From Bisporella sp. PMI_857 (lineage: Eukaryota; Ascomycota; Leotiomycetes; Helotiales; Helotiaceae): 64,000 bases of DNA. The notes under the pieces are model-generated. The model ran no database searches, was not told the origin of the DNA, and saw only the letters and a program-made list of their open reading frames with translations. The stretch is from assembly GCA_021307315.1 (NCBI GenBank), contig JAJSPD010000003.1, forward strand, positions 496,001-560,000, written 5' to 3'. Numbering within the stretch: position 1 is the first letter of the stretch; each line of letters starts with the position of its first letter. Shown piece by piece: positions 35,498 to 46,032 of the stretch. The position numbers and the translations under genes were made by a program.

Positions 35498-37153
35498 ATG
35501 TTGGAATACTTTACATACAAGAAAGTGAAGAAGCACCAGAATGAGAAAAGAGCTGCAGAGTCGAAAGTGCAAACGCCACCACCACTCCTCGACGAGGATG
35601 ATGAGCACTTTCTCGCACGCATTATCTCAGCAGAAGGAACACCTCCCCCGTTACCGGAGAGACCTCACAGTTTAGGCCCAGTCGCTGGGGATGCAACAGA
35701 GAATAGTAGCCAAGTGATAGTCCATGACGGTCGTACTGCGGAGAAACTCAACGTTCCTCATCATGGCAAGAATAAAGACAAGGGAAAAGGGAAGGAAGAA
35801 GCGAAGCCAGGGAAAGAAGACAAGAAGATTAACCGACTATCTGGTCTGTATAGAAGCTTCACCAAGAGGGTAAGCTAAACCCTTTAGCTAATGGCAGAGC
35901 ACCACTAACTTGTCTCAGGGCAAGAAGCCAGATTTGACACCGAATGAAAAAGTCGTTACACCCGGCGAAGCTGCATCCGAAGCTGACGACATCACGAAAG
36001 TTCTCGAAGATCTGAATCTCTCTGCTATAAACAACCGCGCATTCTCGATATCGGCTGCCTCTCAAGAGATTGTTAGCAAATTCACAGTTATCCTCAAGGA
36101 TCTTGTGAATGGGGTGCCTACAGCATATGATGACCTGACGAATCTGATAGAGGATTCTGACGGCACACTTGCGAAGTCTTACGATAGCTTGCCGAGCTTC
36201 TTGCAGAAGTTAATCACGCAGCTACCTACAAAGTTGACTACCACTTTGGCACCAGAACTCCTGGCGGTGGCGACAGAGGCACAAGCTTATAGCGGGTTTG
36301 GAGGCGCAGACTTAGGCGCTGCAGCTGCCGCTGGGGGCTTAGGTGGAGCGGCGAAGAGTTTCTTGAAAGTTTCCACGTTAAAGGACTTGGTTACGAAGCC
36401 AGGTGCTGTGGTGACAATGTTGAAGTACATCATGAATGCGCTGAAGACGAGATGGCCAGCGTTCATGGGCACGAATGTGTTATTGAGCTTGGGCCTCTTT
36501 GGTGAGTTCTTTTCTTCCTATTAGGTAATAGTCATGCTAATGATTTTGCAGTGCTTCTTTTCGTGTTCTGGTATTGCCACAAACGTGGTCGTGAGGTTCG
36601 TTTGGAGAAAGAGAATCCTAAAACGGTGGATAGCAAAGGAAGGATTACCGAACTCGACGATGATCCTTTGCTTGAAGGAGCTGGTCCAACTCGAAAGCGC
36701 ACTGAGCGTGACCGAGAACGTCGCCGTGAAGAACGAAGAGAGCGAAACGAAAGGGAAGAACGAAGGGAGCATAGAGATCATAGCGACCGGAGTGACAGAA
36801 GCGATGGAAGATCCCATCGAAGTGAGAGAAGCGATAGAAGGGAGCATAGTGATAGGAGCGAAAGGAGAGAACATAGGGACCACAGGGACCACAGGGACTA
36901 CAGAGACCACAGAGACTACGGAGAGCGCAGAGGCCATGGAGATAGAGAAGAGAGAAGCGACCGCCTGAGCCCCTCGAGCCCCAACAGCAGAGAGCATCGT
37001 CATCATAGTGGTAGCTCAACGCCATCTCGCTCTCACACTGAGAGAAGAAGCTCAAGAAGGACAAGCTTGGATCATGATAGGAGGCCAAGAAGCTCAGAAT
37101 ATGCAGATAATGGCGAGAGACGAGATGATGACCGATATGAGAGCAGATACTGA
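35498..37153 (+). CDS. Membrane protein with Arg/Asp/His-rich repeat tail, unknown function
   Basis: Three exons (35498-35869, 35919-36501, 36552-37153) encode 518 residues. The N-terminal part is basic and Pro-rich (MLEYFTYKKVKKHQ, TPPPLPERPHSLG). A helical region follows (VSKFTVILKDLVNGVPTAYD, LPSFLQKLITQLPTKLTTTL), then a small-residue stretch GADLGAAAAAGGLGGAAKSF. One membrane span crosses the second intron (MGTNVLLSLGLFVLLFVFWY, about residues 305-324). The tail is very charged: runs of REERRE, SDRSDRSD and HRDHRDYRDH, partly built from 9-nt tandem repeats near 36871-36925. I recognise the type from other ascomycetes but no domain. Position 35498 is the first ATG in frame. Confidence 0.75.
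36871..36925 (+). repeat. 9-nt tandem repeats inside a coding exon
   Basis: Imperfect units of the type CAYAGRGAC encode alternating RDH/RDY triplets in the tail of the membrane protein. The repeats keep the frame, so length change would not disrupt the protein. Confidence 0.6.
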
Positions 37154-38012
37154 TTGATACCCCTCTTACGACACGATGGACGAAACACTGAGAACGAACA
37201 AGTATGGGCATATAGGTAATAAGAACCGACGCATACGATGTTGATTTTATAATAGTAATTGTATTACAAGCTGAATGAGACTTCTCCCTCTTTCCTCTTC
37301 CGAATTATCACCTGACTCCGTTGTTTACGGTGTATCCCAAACGACTTTGTGATCCCTTATTCTATTCATTCATTAGTCTAACGCCTCGGCTATTATTGGT
37401 GCAGCAAAAAAAAAAAAAGTCGCGAAACTTTGATCACGGGAAAGTAGATATTCGTACCTTGGAGATATCGCTGGCTTGCATGTTCCGCGCCCAGAGCATA
37501 AGAATCGCCAAGTAGATAACCCAGAAGACTGGGAGGTATATTTTAAGCCAGACGCAAGTCAGAACCAAGCATTTGAACCCCCCTTCCCCCCCTGCTTAAG
37601 CGAGGGGCTTGATTTTACGGCAAAGCCGACGACCTGCCGAGCAGAGAGGTCTTGAGCTTGAGCTTTAGGGGGAGGGGAGGGGGGTTGTCGGCTTTGTGGG
37701 CTTGATTGGAGGATATGAGGCGGTTCATGAAGAAGAGGTTTTGGAGAACATTTGGAGGGTAGAGAGGTCATCGCGAACGACGGCGGGACATGGGCTCTCA
37801 CGGAACGGGCCTTGCATTGTGTAACGCGACTCTGAGCCAGCTGCGGTGCTATGGTGACAAGGCTATTTCTCTCGAAGGCGCCAAGCAACTGAGGTAACTA
37901 ATTTCAATCTATCTATATGGAAGATTATCCCTGCTCGCCGATACCCCCTCTCCGATCTACCCCTAGCGATTCAAAATGCCGCCCATCTAGGAATGCTAAC
38001 AAGGTATGTCCC
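37154..38012. other. Convergent intergenic region with a doubtful minus-strand ORF
   Basis: 859 bp. A 109-codon minus-strand ORF (37888-37559) begins MLGAFERNSLVTIAPQLAQS, basic enough for a presequence, but is proline-rich and lies in a pyrimidine/purine-skewed block (37580-37690). I do not count it as a gene. A 12-13-nt poly-A run lies near 37406. Confidence 0.45.
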
Positions 38013-39134
38013 TCACAAACTCTTCTCCACGGCATCCAAATCGCCAATCGCCTCTTTCCAATTCTCCCATTCCTTGTCCCCGCCAGGAATGCCGCCAAAC
38101 AGGGGCAGGCGAGTCCCGTCCGCATCCCCCAGCCCCAAGATCCGGCTGATGGCCTCCTTGATGCCCACAGTTCCGAACTTGACCACCAGCTCTTCCACAG
38201 AGCTGACCTTGTACTGCAATAATTGCCGTTCCTTGACTTGTTCTTCCGTGGGGCTGTTGTTGATTGAGAGGTTGTACAAATGCACGACTGATTTAGGGAA
38301 GAAGCCCGCTGTACCATCAATCGTGCCAGCGGCGCCTATAGAGATCACGGGAAGAAGCTGTTGACCAAGACCGGTAAAGGTGTGGAAGTGCGAGTGGTCG
38401 ATCTTGGGACTCGACGCGATCTGGGCATGATAGGAGACGTCACCGTGGGAGAGCTTGCAACCGACAATATTAGGGTGCTTTGACAAGGTCGCATATGTTG
38501 AGGGGATGACCTTGACGTTGTTCGAGACGCCTGGGTAGTGATATCTATCAATGTGTCAGTGTGTCTCCCACATTCGGCGAGGGGGAAACATACACCAGAA
38601 CGGGAATAGGACTAGCATCCGCAACGGCCGTGAACCACCGGATGATCCCTTCTTGTGTACTTGCGCCAGCGAAATATCCGGGCACAAGACACAACCCCCA
38701 TTGTGAGCCAGCCTCCTTTGCACTCTTCAACTGCTCCAAAACTTCCTCGATATTTTGGGATGCGGTTCCCGCAATTATGGGATAGTCCTTGAAACCTGCG
38801 CTCTCGAGCTCTTTTCTCACATATGACAGGACACCATACCGTTCCTGATTGCTTAGATGCACAGCTTCTCCTGTGCTTCCAAGTATGACCAAGCCCTTGA
38901 TGCCAGATTTCGCGAGGTGGATAGAGTGTTTGGCTTGGGTTTCTAGATCAAGAGGTGCCTGAAAAACGAATTAGTTTGTCATTTCCTTACCAAAATCCAA
39001 GTATGCGAAAGAGTGTATAAAAACAGTGGGGCAAAACTAGCACATACTGCTGTTGGATTGTAGTTCGCAGCCTTCTTGGAGACGAAGAATGTAGGCACGG
39101 GGACGTACACGCCTGCTGGTGGTGGCTGTGCCAT
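38013..39134 (-). CDS. DapA-family (dihydrodipicolinate synthase-like) aldolase
   Basis: Three exons (39134-39048, 38958-38594, 38544-38013) encode 327 residues. This class-I pyruvate-type aldolase TIM barrel shows GSTGEAVHLSNQER (residues 56-69, carboxylate-binding loop) and the catalytic Tyr154 in VYHYPGVSNN. The Schiff-base Lys181 is in HPNIVGCKLSHGD. In filamentous fungi, close relatives act on 2-keto-3-deoxy sugar acids (for example L-threo-3-deoxy-hexulosonate aldolase of D-galacturonate breakdown) rather than in lysine synthesis. No clear presequence is seen. It lies 900 bp downstream of the lactonase-type gene on the same strand, which supports sugar-acid catabolism. The precise substrate is inference. 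Confidence 0.85.
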
Positions 39135-39377
39135 TGTGTATAGTATGACTGGTGACAGAGGTATTTGATTTTGAATATCTGATTCACAGAGAGATCTGAA
39201 ATTCGTTCAGGTACAGGTCAAAAGTTGGGTTTTCCTATACTGTGGGAATTAGTCAGATGATTGTTGTAGGGAAAGCAAGGACAATTGCTGACAATCAGTA
39301 AATAGCATGAGCAAGGTATCGTATCTTGAGGATGTAGCCCTGGACGAATGAATGGGATTCTCTTGAATGCAAAGAAA

Positions 39378-39509
39378 TTAAGATAGGCTTGGGTTGTATT
39401 CAAACATTGATCGCGTCTTCTGCCTTTCGCCCCATTCCTCCACATTCGGTACATCGTAGACCGAAGTGACCCGCTGAGGGGTAAATTTCTGGTGGGGTGG
39501 TGAAGACAT
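39378..39509 (-). CDS. Short ORF, 43 residues, unknown
   Basis: The ORF starts ATG at 39509 and stops at 39380-39378. The peptide is compact, charged and non-repetitive (QKFTPQRVTSVYDVPNVEEW, GERQKTRSMFEYNPSLS). It looks like genuine protein and not random frame, with mixed hydrophobic and charged residues and no low complexity. The frame is open 42 codons further upstream but that part is not protein-like. It may be a complete microprotein or the first exon of a gene whose later exons I could not find. I cannot name a family. Confidence 0.4.
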   Translation of the reverse strand: MSSPPHQKFTPQRVTSVYDVPNVEEWGERQKTRSMFEYNPSLS

Positions 39510-39847
39510 CACCGTTTTGAGTTTTGGAATTTGGAAACCCACGATTTTGGGATATATATTTGGGGAGCCAGCAGTATATGATGTTTTGATACATAAGCAG
39601 GGAGTTACAGTTGCGAGTAAGTAAGATTGGGGCACAGGTGACAGGTCATATATTCTGACAGGGGGTAGAATCTGCTTTTGGGTGCCCCCGCCCGTAAAGA
39701 AACTTCCGGTAACATAAGAGCTAGAGACGGAGGAGGCTCCGTGACGATCAAGTAACCAGATAAAGCACTGTCAACTCAATCTTTTGATTACTTCTGAGTC
39801 AGGGGAAGAAGGGAAAGAGAAGGTGGCGCAATGTGGTGTGATATCAT
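39510..39847. other. Intergenic region
   Basis: 338 bp between the short ORF and the end of the amidohydrolase gene. Nothing is recognised. Confidence 0.55.
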
Positions 39848-40947
39848 TCAAACCAGCTCTTCGAGGTTGTATGCTTTGATCGCGGTTCCGCTCCAAATCA
39901 TAATCTGTTCCGCCTGACTTAAGCTGGCCACATCACAGAATCTCTGCACCACTCGTCTCCACTTCTTCCATGCATCATCGACCCCGATTGTGCATACCGG
40001 CCAGTCTGAACCGAACATGATCCTGAACGGGCCGAAAGTCGCTAAAATCACTACTAGATATGGTTGTAGAGCTTCAAATATCTCATCCACCGTGGCCTGC
40101 TTTAGTTTGTCTGGCATCTCTGAGAAACAGCCACTTAGCTTCATGTATGTTTTGCTGCACTTGCTGAGTCTGAACATGGCAGTTCTCCATGCAACAAAAC
40201 TCGGATCTGTTTGATTGTATACCGACAGATCAGGTTTGCAGAGATGATCTTCAAAATTAGCATCGCATAACAACGGTTGACACAAAACTTACTCAGGATG
40301 ATAGCCACCTTGTCCTTCTCCTCGACATCTTGATGTGCCTTCTCAATCATATCCACTGCCTCCTCCAGCTGCCACTTCCCCCCATCATGTTGATTTACCC
40401 CCAAATCAAATACAAACCCTTTTCTCCCCAACCACCTCAACCCGTCAATAAACTTTTCTTCCAACATCGTGCCCCGCGGCCTCTCCTGCACCAAATACCG
40501 GAATCCCTTCACCTTTCCCCAGCTCTCCCCTGCCGTCCGCTCCGCCTCTTTAACATACCGCTCAAGAGGCCCCTCCCCGCTCGGCACCGGCGCCCAAGGC
40601 ACGATCCCCAAGCACAGCTTTCCCTGCTCCGGCGTATGGCCCTCCCCTTCCTTTGGTGTGCCCAAAGCTATGCGTTTCAGCCAGTCGATCTCCATCAACG
40701 GCATCGCCCACCCGCTTCCATCTTTCGCGCCGAGGTCAAGGTCGTGCTTCCTATCCGTCTCAAGGAAAATGAACCCTTCGAGTGAGGAAGGGGAGCCAGT
40801 TGCGAGAGCGTATTCGTCCAGTGAGTGTTGCTTGTAGAGTGGGTTAGACGGCTTGCACCAGGCAAGTGTGTCAAGCTCGGAGGAGGGAAAGAGGTGGATG
40901 TGGGAGTCAATGACAGGGTACTCGACGGCAGATTCTTCATTCGCCAT
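39848..40947 (-). CDS. Amidohydrolase-2 family lactonase, L-rhamnono-gamma-lactonase-like
   Basis: Two exons (40947-40293, 40248-39848) encode 351 residues. The metal-binding start motif is PVIDSHIHLFPSSE (His16, His18). GFIFLETDRKHDL, LCLGIVPWAPVPSGEGPLER, VKGFRYLVQERPRGTML and FVFDLGVNQHDGGKWQLEEA follow. NHLCKPDL crosses the 44-nt intron and FGSDWPVC carries the late conserved Asp. This arrangement is that of fungal proteins annotated as L-rhamnono-gamma-lactonase (second step of the non-phosphorylated L-rhamnose route), a branch of the Amidohydro_2 family. The wider family includes decarboxylases and other lactonases, so the substrate is probable and not proven. Confidence 0.85.
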
Positions 40948-41845
40948 GGTGATTATAGAGGAGAGTGAGTGATGAAAGGACAAGACTTCTGTTTGATAGA
41001 AATGAAGGTGGGTTTCATTCCGTGGATCTGTATTTGGCAGTGGATCAAGCCTATCGCTATCGCTTATCGATTGCAGGGATTGAGACGCCACCAAATGAGG
41101 GGTTATGGCGAGGGGTACTGCACTGACTTAAGTTACAGGGGCATTTGCCCATGGCTATTGAAGGTTTTGGTACGTACCTTCAGGTTAGAAATGCTTTTCT
41201 TCTTTTCATACAAGTCAAGGTCCCTCTATTCCTCTATTCCAAGTCATGAAACTGCAGGACTGAATCAAGTCTACCTCCACACCAAAACCATACCCTGTAA
41301 ACAGCGAAATGTAAAACCCCAGCGCCGAAGAATATGATATACTTTTTCTTCCAGTGTCCAGATCAAAGCTAAATATACTATGATGTTTGATGCTGGAAAA
41401 TCATGGAAAATCATGTGGCGAAAAACTTTATGACATCGAAGTGACGGATGCTCAAAGTCAAAAGCGGTAACATGACTTATTTTCAAGGTCATCCATTGTA
41501 TTGGGTGTAGACATGCCGTTGCAAATTCTAGCTACTTTGCTTTAAATTATGAAGTACAGGCCATAGGCTTGTACCGGTGGGTCAGAGCAGAGCTTGTGTA
41601 GCAATGGAAACGCGACCGGGAAATGAGTATTGAAGATCTGCAACTTGTGATGAAAAGTCAAATTTCGATGTCTAGTCTCGCGGCTAGGATCGCGTTAATG
41701 TGTAAATATGAAAGCAATAAAACGCCGTCCCTCTCCGATCTATGATGTCCCGATCAATAGTCTTAAACCTCCCCAAGTCTATAATGTAGACGATCAGGGG
41801 TATTTAACGCCGTAAATGCAATCCATAACACCTCTAAAGTAAAAT
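40948..41845. other. Intergenic region
   Basis: About 900 bp containing the amidohydrolase promoter and the 3' UTR of the HAD gene. No gene supported. Confidence 0.6.
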
Positions 41846-43553
41846 CTATAGTCCAGGGGTCACGGCATCTGGGGTGACGGACTCAGAGCCGATTATTGGT
41901 GTCATTTGTCCGACGGAGAGCTTGGTAATGTTGCTGCTTAAGGCTGCATTGATTGCAGCAGTATTAAGCATTGTGCCATTGAGTTTGATAGCCTTCTTTT
42001 CAAATTCACGCTTCATTCCATGCTTAACAGCCTCGAGAACATTGTCGACTATCACTCTGGGCTCGTATGCCGGTTCTGTACCGTCTTGGTAAACGCCAGT
42101 CTTCACAAGGATAGAGTACCAGTCGTTCTTGGCCTTCTGGTTGAATCGATTGGTACCTTGAATATCGCTTTCCGGAGTGTCACCGACAAAGTAAACAGTC
42201 TCCGGTGGAGCATCGATGTGATGTTCATCCTTTCTCCATTGTTGAAGTAGTCGGGTAGCGAACTCGAACGTACCAATTTGAGGCTTGCCGAAAGCAATTG
42301 TCTCGAGTTCTTTGCCCTTGGTCAAATCTTTGAACAAGCTCTCGACCGTCTTTCTAAGAGCACCCATGCCGAGTCTGACATTATCGTGGGCGGCAGACCA
42401 AACAATGTCGTTGTGAGAGAAGTAGATTGGTGGACCCTCGTCAAATGTCTCCGATAGTGTTCCAATGAACCCCCCTTTGGACATTGCAAGATCGAGCATA
42501 ATTTGGATGTCACCAGCCCAGTCTCGCGAATCAGCAAAACTAAGAGAACGTCAGTAAGGGTCACGAGGGAGGCAACGATAAGCTTACACGAAAATGGCAT
42601 CGATTTTGGTGGTGGAGAAGTCTCGTTTCCTTGAATTGGCATGCTCCTCGTTGGTTAACTTGCGGAACGGGGTTGTGTGTGGGTTGTCCTTAATAAGATC
42701 CCCTGGAGTAATAACATCTCTGAATCCATAACCCTCTGCGACGTGCCTGCATTTCTCGCCTTCGCCGCCAATAACTAAAACGGTGTGATGCTTCTCAACC
42801 ATCTCACGCATGGGTGTGTGACCTAAGATATGTCAGAGTCCTACAGGAGGAATTGATAGGCAACAGGGAGTCACATACCACAAATAAACTGCGCTGGGGC
42901 AACCTCTATATCGAGTTGCCTGGATAAATCAATGCAACGTTCTGCTTCGGTCTTTCCACCCCCATTGGTCAAAAATATGTAAGGGCTGTTCATGTTAAGA
43001 GTTTGGATACATTTTTTTTCTATGGTGAGTGCCTACATTTTCATTCCATACTCATTTTCGCCATTCAGCATTCGCATTGCCTTAATGGCTTCTGGAATAG
43101 GCCGGCCTCCTCTAATTAGGACTCCGTCGATATCGAATGCAAATGCGAATGTATCGGCGGAAGGAGTGTCTGCTGGGGTAATCGGTGAAGCTGGAGTAGC
43201 GGGCGAACTCGAGGAGGTAAAAAGGGTCTCATCCTCGAGGTTCAAACTCGCCAACTCGCTTCTTGCAGTTTCCATAGAGGCAGCAAACGTGCCTCCATGA
43301 TGAGTCCTGGATCGTTGGTGATGCATGAGTCTTCACATTTGAATGTTAGCTAGAGCGGTTTGGCGAAGGAAAGAAGTGTGGAATTGAGTAGATATATAAA
43401 GGCAAGGCTCGGAAGAGAATTGGTGACGAACCTTTCTGGAACAACTACTACTCCGCCTTTAGAGACGTCTTTCTCAGTAGCAGACATTGATGACAGCCGT
43501 CGGATGCCTGGTCTAGTAGCCTTTGGCGGAGAAAGCATATTGATGGGCGCCAT
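41846..43553 (-). CDS. HAD-superfamily IIA hydrolase, CECR5/Ykr070w type
   Basis: Five exons (43553-43432, 43330-43037, 42985-42879, 42822-42588, 42539-41846) encode 483 residues. The HAD nucleophile motif is FAFDIDGVLIRGGRPIPEAI with Asp107 and Asp109. Motif II is PYIFLTNGGGKTEAERC, motif III is the Lys in AFGKPQIGTFEF, and motif IV is YFVGDTPESDIQGTNR. The IIA cap carries QFICGHTPMREMV and VLVIGGEGEKCRHVAEGYGF. These match the eukaryotic CECR5/HDHD5 family (yeast Ykr070w, mitochondrial, substrate unknown). The first ~100 residues are Ser/Thr/Pro-rich. A basic start (RPGIRRLSSM) fits a mitochondrial presequence. Introns are 48-101 nt. Confidence 0.9.
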
Positions 43554-46032
43554 GATGCTTAATATAAGGTCGAATTTGGTTGAGACTAGATGGATTTGAG
43601 GCTCGGAAGGAACTAGTGGATCACACTCTAGGTTTGTAACGTCCTTGTCCTTTGAACCAAACTGAATTTAAGCAGAAGAAGGATGCTAAAGGATCTTGCT
43701 GGTTTGCAAGCGGGTTTCAGTTAAGATGAAAGTGCAAGATAATAGATTGCGCAGTTGATCTCTTACTCGAGAAAAGGGTCCACGGTGGGTCATATATATA
43801 TAAGTGAATCGAGGGAGATCGAGGGGTGCCCACGGGGTTCTTTAGTCGTGAAAACTCTCATACTGATACTCTAAAGTACAGGTACAGTGCCGTAGAGATG
43901 ATTCAAGAGGATCCATCGCAGCCAGTGCTAGCCGGGATGCGGTGGGTCGGCCGACGAGTTTGGTGGCTTCGAAAGTTCGACCAAAACGTGGCTAGAGAAT
44001 AACGGGTGGCTTTGGCTAGGTGAGTGCCGTACGTCAAACACTGAACGGTCCACTATCTCAGGGAGATCTGTAAATGGCAGAAGAGAATCTCACGGGCGCT
44101 GTCAGCGGATGGCATGATTTTGCCTTTTGCCTTTATGACATATATCCAATCTTTGACTATATCATTTATCGATAACGGTGATTCGGACGAAAGACCGCTG
44201 CTAGGACATCGAGATGCAGCTTTTCCTGCACATTCTACAAGCACTTGATATCAGTCAGTTTTGGCGTGCTGGCTTTGCCTCCTCTCCTACTGTATTGTAC
44301 AGTGCTTATCGGAGCCATGACGATATGGTGCAGCAAAAGATATGGAGAATCTGAAATTTTTGAAAGGTAAAAGTGGATCTCAAAGGATGAAGGCCGTCAG
44401 GGACCAATTTAAGGTGCTACTATGGCCGAGTTGGGTTTGGTGGCATGTGTTTGGTTGGTACAGTACTTTTACAGTAGCGATGATGATTTACAGTACAGTT
44501 ACCTAACTAAGTTAAAAGCCCCTGGCCACATTCCGCTTACCTAACACTGACATTCTGTTTTCCTAGTTGCCTTGTTGCCTCAGATCTACCATCGAATAAC
44601 CAGCTTTGAACCCAAATATCGGCACGTCCGTGAGTAAGGCAACAAGTCGAGCATGATCGAAATCGATAGATAGAGTCGTGTCTTTTGATTGATGCTGCTG
44701 CTCCTGTTCAAGGACCTAACATCCTGTTATACCCGCCTGTGAAAGAAATACAAAGATAAGCAGCCATCAGGTGACTTTTCATGTTAAGACACATGGGAGG
44801 TCAATGGTGCACGTAAACGCCAGACGTACTCCACCATGACCAGAATCTCAGCCTCAAGCGGAAGGATTTGATATCACCATCCTCTGCCAATTTGTCTTTG
44901 TTCGTTTGTTCGTTTGTTTCTACAAGGTCCCTTGACACTTGGCACAAAAAAAGAAGCCGAGATTTTCAGGGTCCGAAAATGATCTCATCCTCTAAACTGA
45001 ATATGGCATTTCCAAGCTTCGCAGATGCAACATCTTCCTAACCATCTCCTAAATTTATCCAACAGATGAGAAGCAAAAAGATACAATACCCTCGGTGAGA
45101 GGGAGAAACGATCGGATCGCAAGAGTTCAAAGACATCTTGCAGTATAATTTTGAAATGTCTGTAGACTGCTTGCCTTCTCCAGATCTCTGTAACAGTCTA
45201 ACGCTGTAGCCATGCTGCTGTTTCCACTTCTATCCCACCTTGAGAAAAACATTCGGCTGCCCTGTTGATTCCTGTCAAGGGGACTGAATCCACGTGTTAG
45301 CATTGTTTCCTCTCACCGTAAGAAGCACAACCCGCGGCCTGTGATGTCAATGGCGCCCATTTCACGTTATCCTCGGGGGCTAATGTATCCCTCATGCAGG
45401 TAATAATGAAATAGTTGGATATACACCGATACAAGCACCTGTCCCTGTGTTAGGTGTGTCTCAGACTACTGTTATCTCTCGAGGTGGATGATACGACTAC
45501 AGCCCTCGGCAACATAATCCCGTGGGAAAAGCGTGCAATAATATGGTCGATCTTCCTTGAGCGTGCCAGCGGGGAAATTACTACGAGACCTCGAAGGGGT
45601 GCCGTCGGGCCGAGTCATGAGTCCCCTGTGGAGGGTACTCTGTCGATAGTAGATTCCTGAGTCTTTTGACGCCCATCGAACTCGTGTCTCTGTCTCGGGT
45701 CAAAATTGGAGTCCTCTCGATCATCCTCCATTGAGGAGGGGTCCCCGCCGTCCGACTCCAGAATAGTACGGAGACTCCAAACTCTTTCCCCCAAACTCCT
45801 TTCTCCAGACTCTGGACTTCAGATCCGATAAATGAATTCTGGAACACCCGTACGAGATAACGCTGTATTGAGTAGTATCACATGCTAAGAGTTGGAGAAG
45901 TTATGTAGGATGTGTTCCTTATACCTGCTTCCATCGAGTCATGTTATTCCTACATGTTTTCCTCGCAGATAATTGTCTTCTTGTTTCAGTATTGTACTCT
46001 CTAAAACTCTATATGTAAGAGATAGCTATTTT
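43554..46032. other. Long gene-free region
   Basis: About 2.5 kb with only short, featureless ORFs. A GTTT/GTTC simple repeat lies at about 44897-44919. Several TACAGTA-type short words recur around 44460-44500. No RNA gene or mobile element was recognised. Confidence 0.55.

Noticed and set aside
36521..37211. Minus-strand ORFs of 161 and 188 codons
   Set aside because: They are the complement of the Arg/Asp/His repeat tail, and their Val/Ser or Cys/Leu/Ser bias mirrors the repeats.
37559..37888. 109-codon minus-strand ORF with a presequence-like start
   Set aside because: Its composition follows a strongly pyrimidine/purine-skewed DNA block, and no intron or family pattern supports it.
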